Source: Clostridium_B lapidicellarium
Lineage (GTDB): Bacteria > Bacillota > Clostridia > Clostridiales > Clostridiaceae
Direction: 5' to 3'
Assembly: GCF_041224415.1 (NCBI RefSeq)
Contig: NZ_JBGFFE010000001.1
Span: 310,001 to 374,000, forward strand
Length of the DNA: 64,000 bases
The position numbers and the translations under genes are program-made. Positions 36,003-44,671 of the stretch are shown piece after piece. How positions within the stretch are numbered: position 1 is the first letter of the stretch; every line of letters starts with the position of its first letter. Below the pieces are notes generated by a model that saw only the letters and a program-made list of their open reading frames with translations, ran no database searches and was not told where the DNA came from.

Positions 36003-37307
36003 TTAGTTATTATCTATAATCTTCACCATGTCTCCCCGTAAAACTAAAATAGCTTTAACCATAGCCATTTTAGAGCCAAAACTTCCCGCTTTCGTTACGG
36101 CAAAAATTTTATCTTTATTCTTCAACATTCCAAACGGTATTCCGGGTTCCACTTCCCCCAGCAGCTTGAATTCGCTGGCATCCAAGTTGTCAAAAACCTG
36201 ATAAGCTATATCACCTCCCGTAACAAACAGACTCTTTACTTTGAATTTGTCAATTATACATGCTGATATTTTTCCCAAAAATCTTGAAATCACATTGCTG
36301 ATTTGAATTGAGCTATACCCATTTTCCATTCCTGCTTTCTGGGTTTTTTTCACCTCACTGGAGGAAAATACGGCAATATTCTTATTCAAGTTTACAGAAT
36401 CAGCTGTCTTTTTCATTATTCTATTCCATTCATCTTTTCTATCCTTGTCATTTAAAATAATTTCTGTAGATTTAACCTCTATTCCCACCGTGTCTGTACA
36501 GTACAGCAATTCATCCAGCTGTTCTCTGCTGGATTTACTTACGCTCCCAATTACAAATAAAACCCTGTTGGTATTTTCAGGAACTTCAGCTGCCCTGCCA
36601 GTTTCTTGCTCAAGTCCGTAGGCAGATGGTAAAAATTCCATAAGTCCTGCAGAACCGCACCATATGACAGAAAATTTAGTCATTTTTATAAAAGAAATTA
36701 CATTTTTTAGATCATTCTCATCAACTGTATCTACTGTGATATAAGATATACTGTTATTCTTGAAATCAACCAAGCATTTAAAAACATGCTCATATCCCTT
36801 AATCAAATCATTATGGGAAATGTGACCTACCTTCCTATCGGATTGTCTTCCAATCAACCGGTATATAACAGAATCCTCCACCGGTGTCTTGGGATCCTGT
36901 GCTACCTCCGTTTCAACTAATTTTTTATTATTTAGATAATAAGTCCCGTTTATCACCTGCCTTTTATTTTTGGGATAGGCCGGCACAATAATAACAAAAT
37001 CTCTCTGAAACACATCCTGCATGGCATTGATTTCCTGTCCAATATTTCCTCTCATTGTAGAATCTATTTTTTTATAAATTATGTCAAAAGGCTTGTCCTT
37101 TAAATATTCGGAAACATATCTCACCCGTTTATAAGCTTCATGTTCAGATACATCACGGCTATTTGTATTATATATAACTGCATCATTTTGTTTTAAAGAC
37201 AATTCGTTCCAATCTAAAATTACGGAAACATTCAATCCATATTGAATCAATTGTCCTCCACAATCACTGGCACCCGTTAAATCATCTGAAATAACTGCTA
37301 TTTTCAT
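36003..37307 (-). CDS. Four-carbon acid sugar kinase (DUF1537 family)
   Basis: A 434-residue kinase. The N-terminal sugar-binding domain begins KIAVISDDLTGASDCGGQL, and KKIDSTMRGNIGQEI is a family motif. The C-terminal nucleotide-binding domain has SLFVTGGDIAYQVFD and AVTKAGSFGS. Members phosphorylate D-threonate, D-erythronate or L-threonate at O4. With PdxA2 this gives a route to dihydroxyacetone phosphate. The ATG at 37307 is preferred over a TTG one codon upstream; GGAG lies nine bases before it. Confidence 0.88.
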   Translation of the reverse strand: MKIAVISDDLTGASDCGGQLIQYGLNVSVILDWNELSLKQNDAVIYNTNSRDVSEHEAYKRVRYVSEYLKDKPFDIIYKKIDSTMRGNIGQEINAMQDVFQRDFVIIVPAYPKNKRQVINGTYYLNNKKLVETEVAQDPKTPVEDSVIYRLIGRQSDRKVGHISHNDLIKGYEHVFKCLVDFKNNSISYITVDTVDENDLKNVISFIKMTKFSVIWCGSAGLMEFLPSAYGLEQETGRAAEVPENTNRVLFVIGSVSKSSREQLDELLYCTDTVGIEVKSTEIILNDKDRKDEWNRIMKKTADSVNLNKNIAVFSSSEVKKTQKAGMENGYSSIQISNVISRFLGKISACIIDKFKVKSLFVTGGDIAYQVFDNLDASEFKLLGEVEPGIPFGMLKNKDKIFAVTKAGSFGSKMAMVKAILVLRGDMVKIIDNN

Positions 37308-37324
37308 CAATTTTCTCCGTCTGC

Positions 37325-38488
37325 CTATCTTAATAGTTTACTGTAGATATTCTCTATATCTTTTACACTTAATTTTTTAGGATTATTATCCAAAAGCCGG
37401 GTAACTTTAGAAGCAGATATAGCTAGTCCATGAATATCTTCTTTTTTAACTCCATATACACTTAAATCCTGTGGAATATTCAAAATCTCAATCCATTCTC
37501 TCAGGCGCTCTATTACCTTTTCCGCAGTTTTATCCGCAGGAAGATTCTCTTTTATTCCCATAGATCTAGCCACGTCACAGAGCCTATCAGCAATACAGTC
37601 CATATTAAATTCCATTACATGGGGCAAAAGCATTGAATTTGCTACACCGTGTGCTATTTTGAATTTTCCTCCAAGGGGATATGCAAGTGCGTGAACTGCA
37701 GCTGTCCCCGCAGCCGTTAACGCCATGCCGCCGTAAAGTGATCCCAAAATCATATTTTCTCTTGCTCTAATAGATCCGCCGTTCTGATAGGCCTCCACTA
37801 TACTGGATGATATCAATTTTATTGACCTGAGTGCAAACATATCGCTTATCGGATTGGCCTTATTTGAAATATAGGATTCAAGAGAATGAATAAAAGCATC
37901 CATGCCAGTAGAGGCAGTAACAGATTTAGGAAGCCCAATTGTCAAGCTGGGATCTACTATCACAAGTTTGGGAAGTAAATATCTGCTTACCATACCTATT
38001 TTCAGCTGTTCTTCCGGAAGAGTGACAATGGCATTTGGTGTCACTTCAGAGCCTGTCCCTGCAGTGGTAGGAATTAGAACTGTAGGAATTCCCGGATATT
38101 TGACCAAATCCGTACCTAAAATTTCTTTTATGGAATTATTATTTGTCTCAAGTACTGCCAGGATTTTTGTAGTATCCAGGACACTTCCACCTCCTACACC
38201 AATTAACAGGTCGTAATGTTTTTTTCTGATATTGCCTGATATATCCTCTATGCTTTTTACAGTGGGCTCCGGAATAATATCCGTATTGACATCAGCCTTG
38301 ATTCCAATTTCATCCAGCTGCTTAGTTATGATATCTACAAAACCTAAGTTTTGCATGGGTTTTTGAGTAACAATCAGTGCTCTTTTGACTTTATTTCCTA
38401 CAACGCCTATATTTTCTTTCAGGGTTTCAATGGAATTTTCACCTGCAACAATATTATCCGCCGTCTTAAATCCATATATTTTCTGCAT
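37325..38488 (-). CDS. Iron-containing alcohol dehydrogenase
   Basis: A 387-residue group III alcohol dehydrogenase. The NAD-binding loop is IGVGGGSVLDTTK. The metal ligands lie in TGMDAFIHSLESY and in HALAYPLGGKFKIAHG. It probably interconverts an aldehyde made by the pathway (glycolaldehyde, lactaldehyde or similar) and its alcohol; the substrate is not certain. The ATG at 38488 has GAGGGAG six bases upstream and is chosen over a TTG at 38509. It is the first gene of the operon. Confidence 0.88.
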   Translation of the reverse strand: MQKIYGFKTADNIVAGENSIETLKENIGVVGNKVKRALIVTQKPMQNLGFVDIITKQLDEIGIKADVNTDIIPEPTVKSIEDISGNIRKKHYDLLIGVGGGSVLDTTKILAVLETNNNSIKEILGTDLVKYPGIPTVLIPTTAGTGSEVTPNAIVTLPEEQLKIGMVSRYLLPKLVIVDPSLTIGLPKSVTASTGMDAFIHSLESYISNKANPISDMFALRSIKLISSSIVEAYQNGGSIRARENMILGSLYGGMALTAAGTAAVHALAYPLGGKFKIAHGVANSMLLPHVMEFNMDCIADRLCDVARSMGIKENLPADKTAEKVIERLREWIEILNIPQDLSVYGVKKEDIHGLAISASKVTRLLDNNPKKLSVKDIENIYSKLLR

Positions 38489-38593
38489 ACAATACTCCCT
38501 CGCTTTCAATGATATTTATATTCGCTTTTTATAAAATTTAATCATTATAGCTATAATTCCTTTTAATTCCACTTAAATTTCCTCCTTTTCTAT

Positions 38594-38605
38594 GAAACAT
38601 GTTTC
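38594..38605. promoter_or_regulatory. Operator-like palindrome GAAACATGTTTC
   Basis: A perfect 12-base palindrome about 105 bases before the alcohol dehydrogenase start. Its half site (AAACA/TGTTT) is the same as in the longer operators at 38624 and 40492, but in the outward arrangement. It may be part of the same control region. Confidence 0.5.
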
Positions 38606-38623
38606 TTATCTATTTAGCTATTA

Positions 38624-38640
38624 TGTTTTAAATTAAAACA
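38624..38640. promoter_or_regulatory. Operator 1 for the sugar-acid operon
   Basis: TGTTTTAAATTAAAACA is a perfect inverted repeat (extendable by one base each side). It is about 135 bases upstream of the first gene of the operon. The same pattern occurs in front of the regulator gene (40492-40508), and a degenerate copy lies at 38679-38695. It probably binds the PrpR-like regulator. Confidence 0.65.
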
Positions 38641-38678
38641 TAATAAAATCGATTACAGCTTTTATTATATATGTATAT

Positions 38679-38695
38679 GTTTTAAATTGCAATAG
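38679..38695. promoter_or_regulatory. Operator 2 (degenerate copy)
   Basis: TGTTTTAAATTGCAATA keeps the left half of operator 1 exactly and the spacing, but its right half is degenerate. It lies 55 bases from operator 1, about five helical turns, and just after the regulator stop codon. Confidence 0.45.
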
Positions 38696-38727
38696 TTATT
38701 TATATTTTTTTGTATAAAAAAAAGGCG

Positions 38728-40479
38728 CTATTGCAATTTGCGCCATAAAGTGGAACGACTTATGCCAAGTTTCTTTGCCGCTTTGGATTGATTCATTTGA
38801 TTTTTCTTCAATATTTTCTGAATAATATTTTTTTCAATTTCCTCGAGGGTTCCATTAAGCTCCACGCTATCATTCTCCATGTCAGAGCCGCATGGCATAT
38901 TGTCAAGTGCCTCCCTTACATCATTCAATTCTATATAATCATTTTTACAAAACATAACTATTTGCTTTATTGTCTTTCTAAATTGAAGCATATTTCCCTT
39001 CCATTTATGTTTTTTTAATTCTAAAAGCGCATCATTTCTGATCCCCACAATTTGTTTCCCGTAAAAAGTATTATATTCATTTATAAACAACCTGGCTAAA
39101 CTGCCCATTTCATCAATTCTATCCCTAAGAGGAGGAATTTTTAAAGTAACGGGCGAGATCTTATAATACAAACTCAAGCTGAATTTATCTTTTTCCACTA
39201 TATCATCTAAATTATCCAGGGATGATATTATAAATTTAGAAGCAATATTCCCATTGCAATCCAGGAATTCATTCAGCAGATTCTGGCTACTTGGGGACAA
39301 TTCCTGTATATCCTTAAAATAAACAGTGCCTGTATCTATATTTAAAATATCACTGTTGGAAATAATTCTACCTAAGTCCCCTTCTGAAATCAAATTACAA
39401 TCCAGGGTGACAAAGCTTCCGGATTCAGCTTCATATCCAAAATGTAAAAATTCCGCCAAGTCGTCTTTTTCAGTTCCCCTTTCACCTAAAATCCATATTG
39501 GTACGTTTGTGCCCTTGCACCTATCCACTTTTTCCAATATATTTTTCATATATCCGCTTTCCAGAAGTAAAGACAAAGTTTCACCTGTACTGCTGTTCTT
39601 TATAGCAACTCCGGGGATCTTATCCCTTGAATAACCTGATATCCTATCCAGAAGAAATACAATATAGACTTTATTTTCTTTTTTTATCTGGTTTCCATAA
39701 ACCTTCCACGCAAAGTTATCAAGTTCAATTACAGTATTAAATTTATCCCCGTTTAGTATTGAATCCATCCACTCTTTTTTTATAAAATCCAGGCCGCCCC
39801 CGAATATACTGTTAAAATAGGCATTGGAGTAGACACACTTGAAAGCCCCATCAAAAACCACAATTCCTCTCTCTGCCTGTTCAACGACAGCTGCCGGTAT
39901 CATCTGCTCCATTCTAGCTTTTTTTAAAACTTTATAAATTTTTCTGGCATCATTGAAGGATTTCAAAACACTTTCCCTGCCGGACGTAAACAATACCGTA
40001 TTAAATCCCAGTTTTTTTGCTTTCCGGGTAGTAACCACATCCCCGATGATTACCTGGTAATCCCTCTTGCTGATTTCCTGCAGCTTAGGCACTACTTCAT
40101 CTTCACTATGAATAACATAATTGGGAATATCCACATTAAGTAATGAACAGATGGTAGCTGCTTCCTCGGATATCTTTGGAAACCCAACGATAATTGCCCT
40201 TCCCTTCAGGCCGCTTGCAAGAGTTACCACCCGCAGTATGTCATAGCCGGAGACTTCTATATCCACTACAGGAATATCTACCTCCCTTTGTATGAGTTCT
40301 GCAGTTCCACCCCTGCTTATAATAATATCGGCACTCATTCTCTGTGCTTTTTTTGCTATTTCCACCCCCAAATCCAGATCACCAACTTCTGCCTGCAGAT
40401 CAATATCTTTTTCATTTTCAGCCAGCTGAAGAATTAATTCTTTTAATCCATTATAGGGAGCAATTGCAAAAACCTTCAT
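38728..40479 (-). CDS. PrpR-like regulator with degenerate AAA+ domain
   Basis: A 583-residue protein in four parts. The PrpR_N-type sensor (residues 1-185) has ADIIISRGGTAELIQREVDI. A PAS-like domain spans about 195-280. An AAA+ domain of sigma-54 activator type follows. A Fis-type HTH closes it (NQSKAAKKLGISRSTLWRKL). In the AAA+ part Walker A is ILGERGTEKDD instead of GESGTGKE. Walker B is TVYFKDI instead of TLFLDEI. The GAFTGA loop that contacts sigma-54 is missing. It is therefore unlikely to act as a sigma-54 activator and may work as a ligand-dependent repressor or sigma-A regulator. It is upstream of, and codirectional with, the operon it probably controls. Confidence 0.88.
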   Translation of the reverse strand: MKVFAIAPYNGLKELILQLAENEKDIDLQAEVGDLDLGVEIAKKAQRMSADIIISRGGTAELIQREVDIPVVDIEVSGYDILRVVTLASGLKGRAIIVGFPKISEEAATICSLLNVDIPNYVIHSEDEVVPKLQEISKRDYQVIIGDVVTTRKAKKLGFNTVLFTSGRESVLKSFNDARKIYKVLKKARMEQMIPAAVVEQAERGIVVFDGAFKCVYSNAYFNSIFGGGLDFIKKEWMDSILNGDKFNTVIELDNFAWKVYGNQIKKENKVYIVFLLDRISGYSRDKIPGVAIKNSSTGETLSLLLESGYMKNILEKVDRCKGTNVPIWILGERGTEKDDLAEFLHFGYEAESGSFVTLDCNLISEGDLGRIISNSDILNIDTGTVYFKDIQELSPSSQNLLNEFLDCNGNIASKFIISSLDNLDDIVEKDKFSLSLYYKISPVTLKIPPLRDRIDEMGSLARLFINEYNTFYGKQIVGIRNDALLELKKHKWKGNMLQFRKTIKQIVMFCKNDYIELNDVREALDNMPCGSDMENDSVELNGTLEEIEKNIIQKILKKNQMNQSKAAKKLGISRSTLWRKLQ

Positions 40480-40491
40480 ATCTTTTCCTCC

Positions 40492-40508
40492 TGTTTCAAT
40501 TTAAAACA
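40492..40508. promoter_or_regulatory. Operator in front of the regulator gene
   Basis: TGTTTCAATTTAAAACA lies just upstream of the AGGAGG site of the regulator gene. It matches operators 1 and 2 at 38.6 kb. Binding here would block transcription or translation initiation, which suggests autorepression. Confidence 0.6.
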
Positions 40509-40638
40509 CATTCCCATTATATCAGAAAAAGCTGTAACTTCCTAAATTAATTTTCCACAGATTCCATTGATTGTTTGACTTTTACAGCAATACTTGCTAT
40601 GCTAATCAACAGAAATACAATTTTCAGGAAGGTTCAAT

Positions 40639-41550
40639 ATGGGAGTCAATACGGTAATAACACAGATAATATCGTTATTTTTAGTTGCCCTTGTAGGATT
40701 CTATGGGGGAAAAAAGAACATAATAGACGAAAACTTTTCAAATGGATTGTCCAAGCTGTTGGTAGAAATAACAACTCCTTTTCTAGTTATCTCTTCCTTT
40801 AGTTTTTCCTATGGTCCCAATATGAAAAACAACGTAATAAAATCCTTCATATATAGTTTTATAATATTCGCACTGACCCCTCTTTTAGTAAAGCCCCTCC
40901 TTCTCGTAATTGATAAGGGAAAGAGAAACACCCTCGAGTTTGCAATGATGTTTTCAAACTGCGGCTTTATGGGATTTCCCGTGGCACAAAGTGTTTTTGG
41001 AAAGGAAGGCGTGATATACGCTGCCGTTTTCAACATGCTCTTCAGCATTTTCGTGTGGACTTACGGTGTAATGCTCTTTACCAATACCAAGAGTCTCGGG
41101 GGACTTAAAAAATGCCTAAAAAATCCTGGAATAATTTCTTCCTTCATAGGACTTATAATAATGATATTTTCAATAAAGATACCTGCAGTATTCATGAATA
41201 CTATAGATATGGTGGGAGGACTCACCACGCCGATATCCATGCTCATAATAGGGAGTCTTCTGTCAAGGAGCGAGCTCAAAAAAATCATAAAGGACAGGAG
41301 TCTGTATTACGGATCATTTATAAAACTTATACTTTTACCTGAAGTACTCTATTTTATTTCAATTCTGTCCGGCGACAATTCCACCGTCATAAAAACCCTC
41401 ATTCTGATGCAGGCCATGCCTGCCGGTGCCTTTACCACAATTTTTGCAGAAAATTTCAATAAGGACAAGGAATATTCAGCTTTCATAGTTTCTTTTTCCT
41501 CACTGCTCTCCATAATAACCATACCTTTGATAATAAAGCTGTGTTTCTAG
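40639..41550 (+). CDS. AEC (auxin efflux carrier) family transporter
   Basis: A 303-residue membrane protein with about ten helices arranged as two halves of five. Conserved features include EFAMMFSNCGFMGFPVAQSV after the fourth helix and MQAMPAGAFTTIFAENF in the ninth. Bacterial members often export or import malate, malonate or other organic acids. It diverges from the regulator gene, so it may share the sugar-acid regulon, though no operator is seen close to it. AGGAAGG precedes the ATG. Confidence 0.87.
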   Translation: MGVNTVITQIISLFLVALVGFYGGKKNIIDENFSNGLSKLLVEITTPFLVISSFSFSYGPNMKNNVIKSFIYSFIIFALTPLLVKPLLLVIDKGKRNTLEFAMMFSNCGFMGFPVAQSVFGKEGVIYAAVFNMLFSIFVWTYGVMLFTNTKSLGGLKKCLKNPGIISSFIGLIIMIFSIKIPAVFMNTIDMVGGLTTPISMLIIGSLLSRSELKKIIKDRSLYYGSFIKLILLPEVLYFISILSGDNSTVIKTLILMQAMPAGAFTTIFAENFNKDKEYSAFIVSFSSLLSIITIPLIIKLCF

Positions 41551-41571
41551 CAGGACCCGGCATTTACATTT

Positions 41572-41657
41572 TTTATCCTAACGCTGCCATTGCCATACTC
41601 CCAGCTTCTCAAAGTGGGAGATAAGTACTGCTGCGCACCTGAACCTAAAAATCACTT
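41572..41657 (-). repeat. Dispersed structured element, copy 1 (short form)
   Basis: Read on the minus strand this 86-base element begins AAGTGATTTTTAGGTTCAGG, passes through the hairpin CTCCCACTTTGAGAAGCTGG-GAG, and ends with GCAATGGCAGCGTT and GGATAAA. It aligns over its length with 52065-52190, except for a missing internal stretch of about 38 bases. It lies between the convergent AEC transporter and chemoreceptor genes. Its first bases overlap the chemoreceptor stop codon. No protein is encoded. Confidence 0.85.
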
Positions 41658-43679
41658 TACGGTGAATTTTTTAACGGAATCTGTCATAACTTTGGCGGTA
41701 CTGCTCAGCTTATCCACAGAAGACGATATTTCTTCCGTAGATGCACTTACCTCTTCAGAAGTAGCCGACACCTCTTCTGCCGAGGCAGATACCTGCTGTG
41801 CCGTAGAAGATGCGCTTTCAATCCTTCCGACTATCTGATTTTTTTTATCATCTATTTTTGAAGCCGAACTGCTTATCAGCCTGGCTTCTGAATCCACAGT
41901 ACCCACAGCCTTTGAGATGCCCATAAAAGCTTCAATAGAATCCCCGACCGCATCTATCTGCTGTTTCAATTCAATATTGACATCTCCTGCAGACTTTACC
42001 ATCAATTTCGTGTCATCATATATTTTTTCTATCAAATGAGCTATATTGCCGGCAGATTCCTTGGATTTTTCCGCCAGTTCTCCTATTTCACTCGCAACTA
42101 CTACGAAGCCCTTACCTTTTTCTCCAACTCTGGCGGCTTCTATAGAGGCATTCAAGGCAAGGAGATTAGTCTGGTCAGTTATATTGTCTATAACATCTAC
42201 AATACTATCTATCTGTTTTATGCCTTCATTCAAATTGTTGATTTTATTCATAAAATCCTTGAAAGAAGTACTTACACCATTTATGGAATCCTTTAAAATT
42301 TTCATCTTGTCATTGCTGTCCATTGACATTTCATTTATATTCCCGATACTCTTATACATCTCCTGTATAGACTTTACAATGTTTTCAATTTCCAGTGCAA
42401 AATTATTTACTATGGAGTTGATTTTATCCAGATCTTCCGCCTGTGACTCCGAGCCTTTGGCAACTTCCTGTATGGTATCCGCCACGTTCTGCGACGAAGA
42501 TGCAATTTCATTTGAAACCGAGGACAGGTTAACGGATTGTTCCTCTACACTGCCGGAATTGCTTTTAACATTGTCAATAATACCGGATAGATTTTCAATC
42601 ATCTTGTTAAACCCGGAACTCAATTTTCCTATCTCATCATCTCCGGATATGTCAGACCTCACAGTAACATCGCCCTCAGCCGCAGTATCCATAGAAACCA
42701 GTAATTTTCCAAGAGGGGCAGTGATATTAGAAGAAAACTTAAGTCCTATAAAGATTGCAAGAAGTGCTATAACCAAACCAATCGCAGAGTTTATAAAAAG
42801 TATATTTCTTGTATCTTTATTTACTTCGCTCATATTCTGGGATGCTGCCAAAATCCACTTGACGCCGGGTATCACAATATATCCAGATAATTTTTTACTT
42901 CCATTATACTTATAGGTTCCCACACTGCTTTCAACATTCTGCCCGTCTTTAACCCTGTCGGCAACACTTTTTATTACATTATTTTGCACAGGTTTCAATA
43001 TCTTATCCTTGTCGGGATGGGACAACATCATGCCGCGGCTGTCTACCATATATGCATAACCCGTAGAGCCAAATTTTATTTTGGATAGGCTTTTAGTGAA
43101 AAAATCAGTATATACGGTATTGGCAATAACACCTATAACCTTCCCGTTTTCATCTTTTACCGGTGCCGCGAAGACAATCACCGATTTTCCCTTTATCTTT
43201 GACTTCATAACATCGCCTACGCATTCTCTTCCTGAAATTGCCTCCTTGAAATATTTCCTGCTGCTCAAATCAACTTTTACATTATCCGGATCACTATCAC
43301 AGATTATCATGGCACTGGAATCTACCAGAGAGAGATGTTGATGATCTTTAAGTCTTTGGAATTTTTTCTTCAGTACCAGATCGGCCGGACTTTCACCAGT
43401 ACCATAGTTCTTGAAAAATTCGTCCCTGCCTTCCTGCTGCCTTGTCTTAGCTGCATCTACAATCTCCTTCTGCTGTGAAAGCATGTATGCTTCATTTTTT
43501 TCATTTTCCACAATATCGTTTACATGGTTTGAAACTAAGCTGGTACTCAGACTCATATTATTTTTACTGCTTTTTAGCATTGCCCTCGAGTTTACAAAAT
43601 AAACTGTTAAACTTATAACAATTATTGGTACAGCTACTATAAACAATACAAACAACGGCATCTTCTTTTTAATTTCCAT
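41652..43679 (-). CDS. Methyl-accepting chemotaxis protein
   Basis: A 675-residue chemoreceptor. A first membrane helix (about residues 8-30) precedes a dCache-type sensor (residues 35-280). A second helix (about 290-310) leads to HAMP and a long cytoplasmic hairpin. The tip is VIDNITDQTNLLALNASIEA followed by RVGEKGKGFVVVASEIG. It signals to CheA/CheW. No CheR-binding pentapeptide ends the protein; it stops at KKFTVK. The ligand is unknown. Its stop overlaps the repeat element. Confidence 0.95.
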   Translation of the reverse strand: MEIKKKMPLFVLFIVAVPIIVISLTVYFVNSRAMLKSSKNNMSLSTSLVSNHVNDIVENEKNEAYMLSQQKEIVDAAKTRQQEGRDEFFKNYGTGESPADLVLKKKFQRLKDHQHLSLVDSSAMIICDSDPDNVKVDLSSRKYFKEAISGRECVGDVMKSKIKGKSVIVFAAPVKDENGKVIGVIANTVYTDFFTKSLSKIKFGSTGYAYMVDSRGMMLSHPDKDKILKPVQNNVIKSVADRVKDGQNVESSVGTYKYNGSKKLSGYIVIPGVKWILAASQNMSEVNKDTRNILFINSAIGLVIALLAIFIGLKFSSNITAPLGKLLVSMDTAAEGDVTVRSDISGDDEIGKLSSGFNKMIENLSGIIDNVKSNSGSVEEQSVNLSSVSNEIASSSQNVADTIQEVAKGSESQAEDLDKINSIVNNFALEIENIVKSIQEMYKSIGNINEMSMDSNDKMKILKDSINGVSTSFKDFMNKINNLNEGIKQIDSIVDVIDNITDQTNLLALNASIEAARVGEKGKGFVVVASEIGELAEKSKESAGNIAHLIEKIYDDTKLMVKSAGDVNIELKQQIDAVGDSIEAFMGISKAVGTVDSEARLISSSASKIDDKKNQIVGRIESASSTAQQVSASAEEVSATSEEVSASTEEISSSVDKLSSTAKVMTDSVKKFTVK

Positions 43680-43781
43680 ATCAATTACCCCCTATATTAC
43701 TTTTGTCATATATGTTTCCCAGTTTATCGTCTACTTTCAGGTTTTTTTTATAGGTATTTCTTCTATAATTTTTCAAAATAT

Positions 43782-43816
43782 AAAAAAGAAGTGAATTCTT
43801 CAATAAATTCACTTCT
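43782..43816 (-). terminator. Terminator after encapsulin operon
   Basis: AGAAGTGAATT pairs with AATTCACTTCT, starting 18 bases after the encapsulin stop. On the minus strand the hairpin is followed by TTTTTTAT. It ends the two-gene encapsulin transcript. Confidence 0.8.
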
Positions 43817-43833
43817 CCCGCTGTTTGATCTGA

Positions 43834-44658
43834 CTATTCAAAAACAACTATGGACTTTTTATTCTTTATTCTTAAAAGCGCTGTTTCCAGCACCCTCAAA
43901 ACATGGTTCAAATCCTTAAGTTCAAGATATGCCGTTGCCATGTCCTGACCTATTGCAATGTCCATATAATTTGGTTCACTGCATAAAAGAGCTCCTTTAT
44001 CTGTGCCGAGAACCGGACTTGTAAATATGTTTCCGTCCAGCAGTTTAGAAATCCTGTCAACTTCAAGCACTCCTGTTCCCGGTTGTATACGCTGCATTTG
44101 AAGGTATAAATCAGGACTTACAACAAGTACATATTTTCCGTAAATACCCTGCTCAGTTAAAATCTTCACTGCTGAAGCGACATCTGAAAATGGGTTTTCT
44201 CCAGACTTCCAGTCACTTTTCTCCATTTTGTTGATACCCACGGCATTAAAGATTCCCTCATATCCGAAACTTTCATCTCCCAGAAAAATTAGCTTGTCCT
44301 CTTTTCGTGCACATGTTTCGGCAGCAGCTATAACCGGAGACAGATCCAGAGGATAATCAAATTTTTCACTATTTTCAATGTCTCTCCAGAGAAGAGTAAA
44401 GTCATTATACAACAGAGGGATTTCTTCGTACTTCCTTCTCCCGATCCTCGATATTCCGCCTGCGGTTTCTTCTTGCACTGATTTTCCAATATCGGTGCTG
44501 TCCAAATTTATGCTCTGCATGCCTACGCCAAGAGGTCCGAATATATTCAAAAAGCGCCTTCCAACTAGTACCCTGCTTGCAGTGTCCACAACTGTATCAT
44601 CTATTTTTTTCCACAAATCGGCCGAAAAAGGTGCACTTTCCCTTGATAAATAATCCAT
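43834..44658 (-). CDS. Encapsulin (family 1 nanocompartment shell protein)
   Basis: A 274-residue protein with the HK97-like encapsulin pattern: MDYLSRESAPFSADLWKKID at the start, VGRRFLNIFGPLGVGMQS, the E-loop region IGRRKYEEIPLLYNDFTLLW, and the C-terminal NYMDIAIGQDMATAYLELKD. It self-assembles into an icosahedral shell that houses cargo enzymes. The gene follows a ferritin-like gene whose C-terminus is a cargo-loading tag. AAGGAGGGA precedes the ATG. Iron storage or protection from oxygen is the probable role. Confidence 0.95.
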   Translation of the reverse strand: MDYLSRESAPFSADLWKKIDDTVVDTASRVLVGRRFLNIFGPLGVGMQSINLDSTDIGKSVQEETAGGISRIGRRKYEEIPLLYNDFTLLWRDIENSEKFDYPLDLSPVIAAAETCARKEDKLIFLGDESFGYEGIFNAVGINKMEKSDWKSGENPFSDVASAVKILTEQGIYGKYVLVVSPDLYLQMQRIQPGTGVLEVDRISKLLDGNIFTSPVLGTDKGALLCSEPNYMDIAIGQDMATAYLELKDLNHVLRVLETALLRIKNKKSIVVFE

Positions 44659-44671
44659 GACAATTCCCTCC

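Noticed and set aside
38489..38727. Sigma-54 (-24/-12) promoter before the alcohol dehydrogenase operon
   Set aside because: No GG-N10-GC arrangement was found on the minus strand, and the regulator lacks the GAFTGA loop.
42046..42915. A 289-codon rightward frame opposite the chemoreceptor gene
   Set aside because: It is antisense to the repetitive coiled-coil region; the chemoreceptor signature is on the minus strand.
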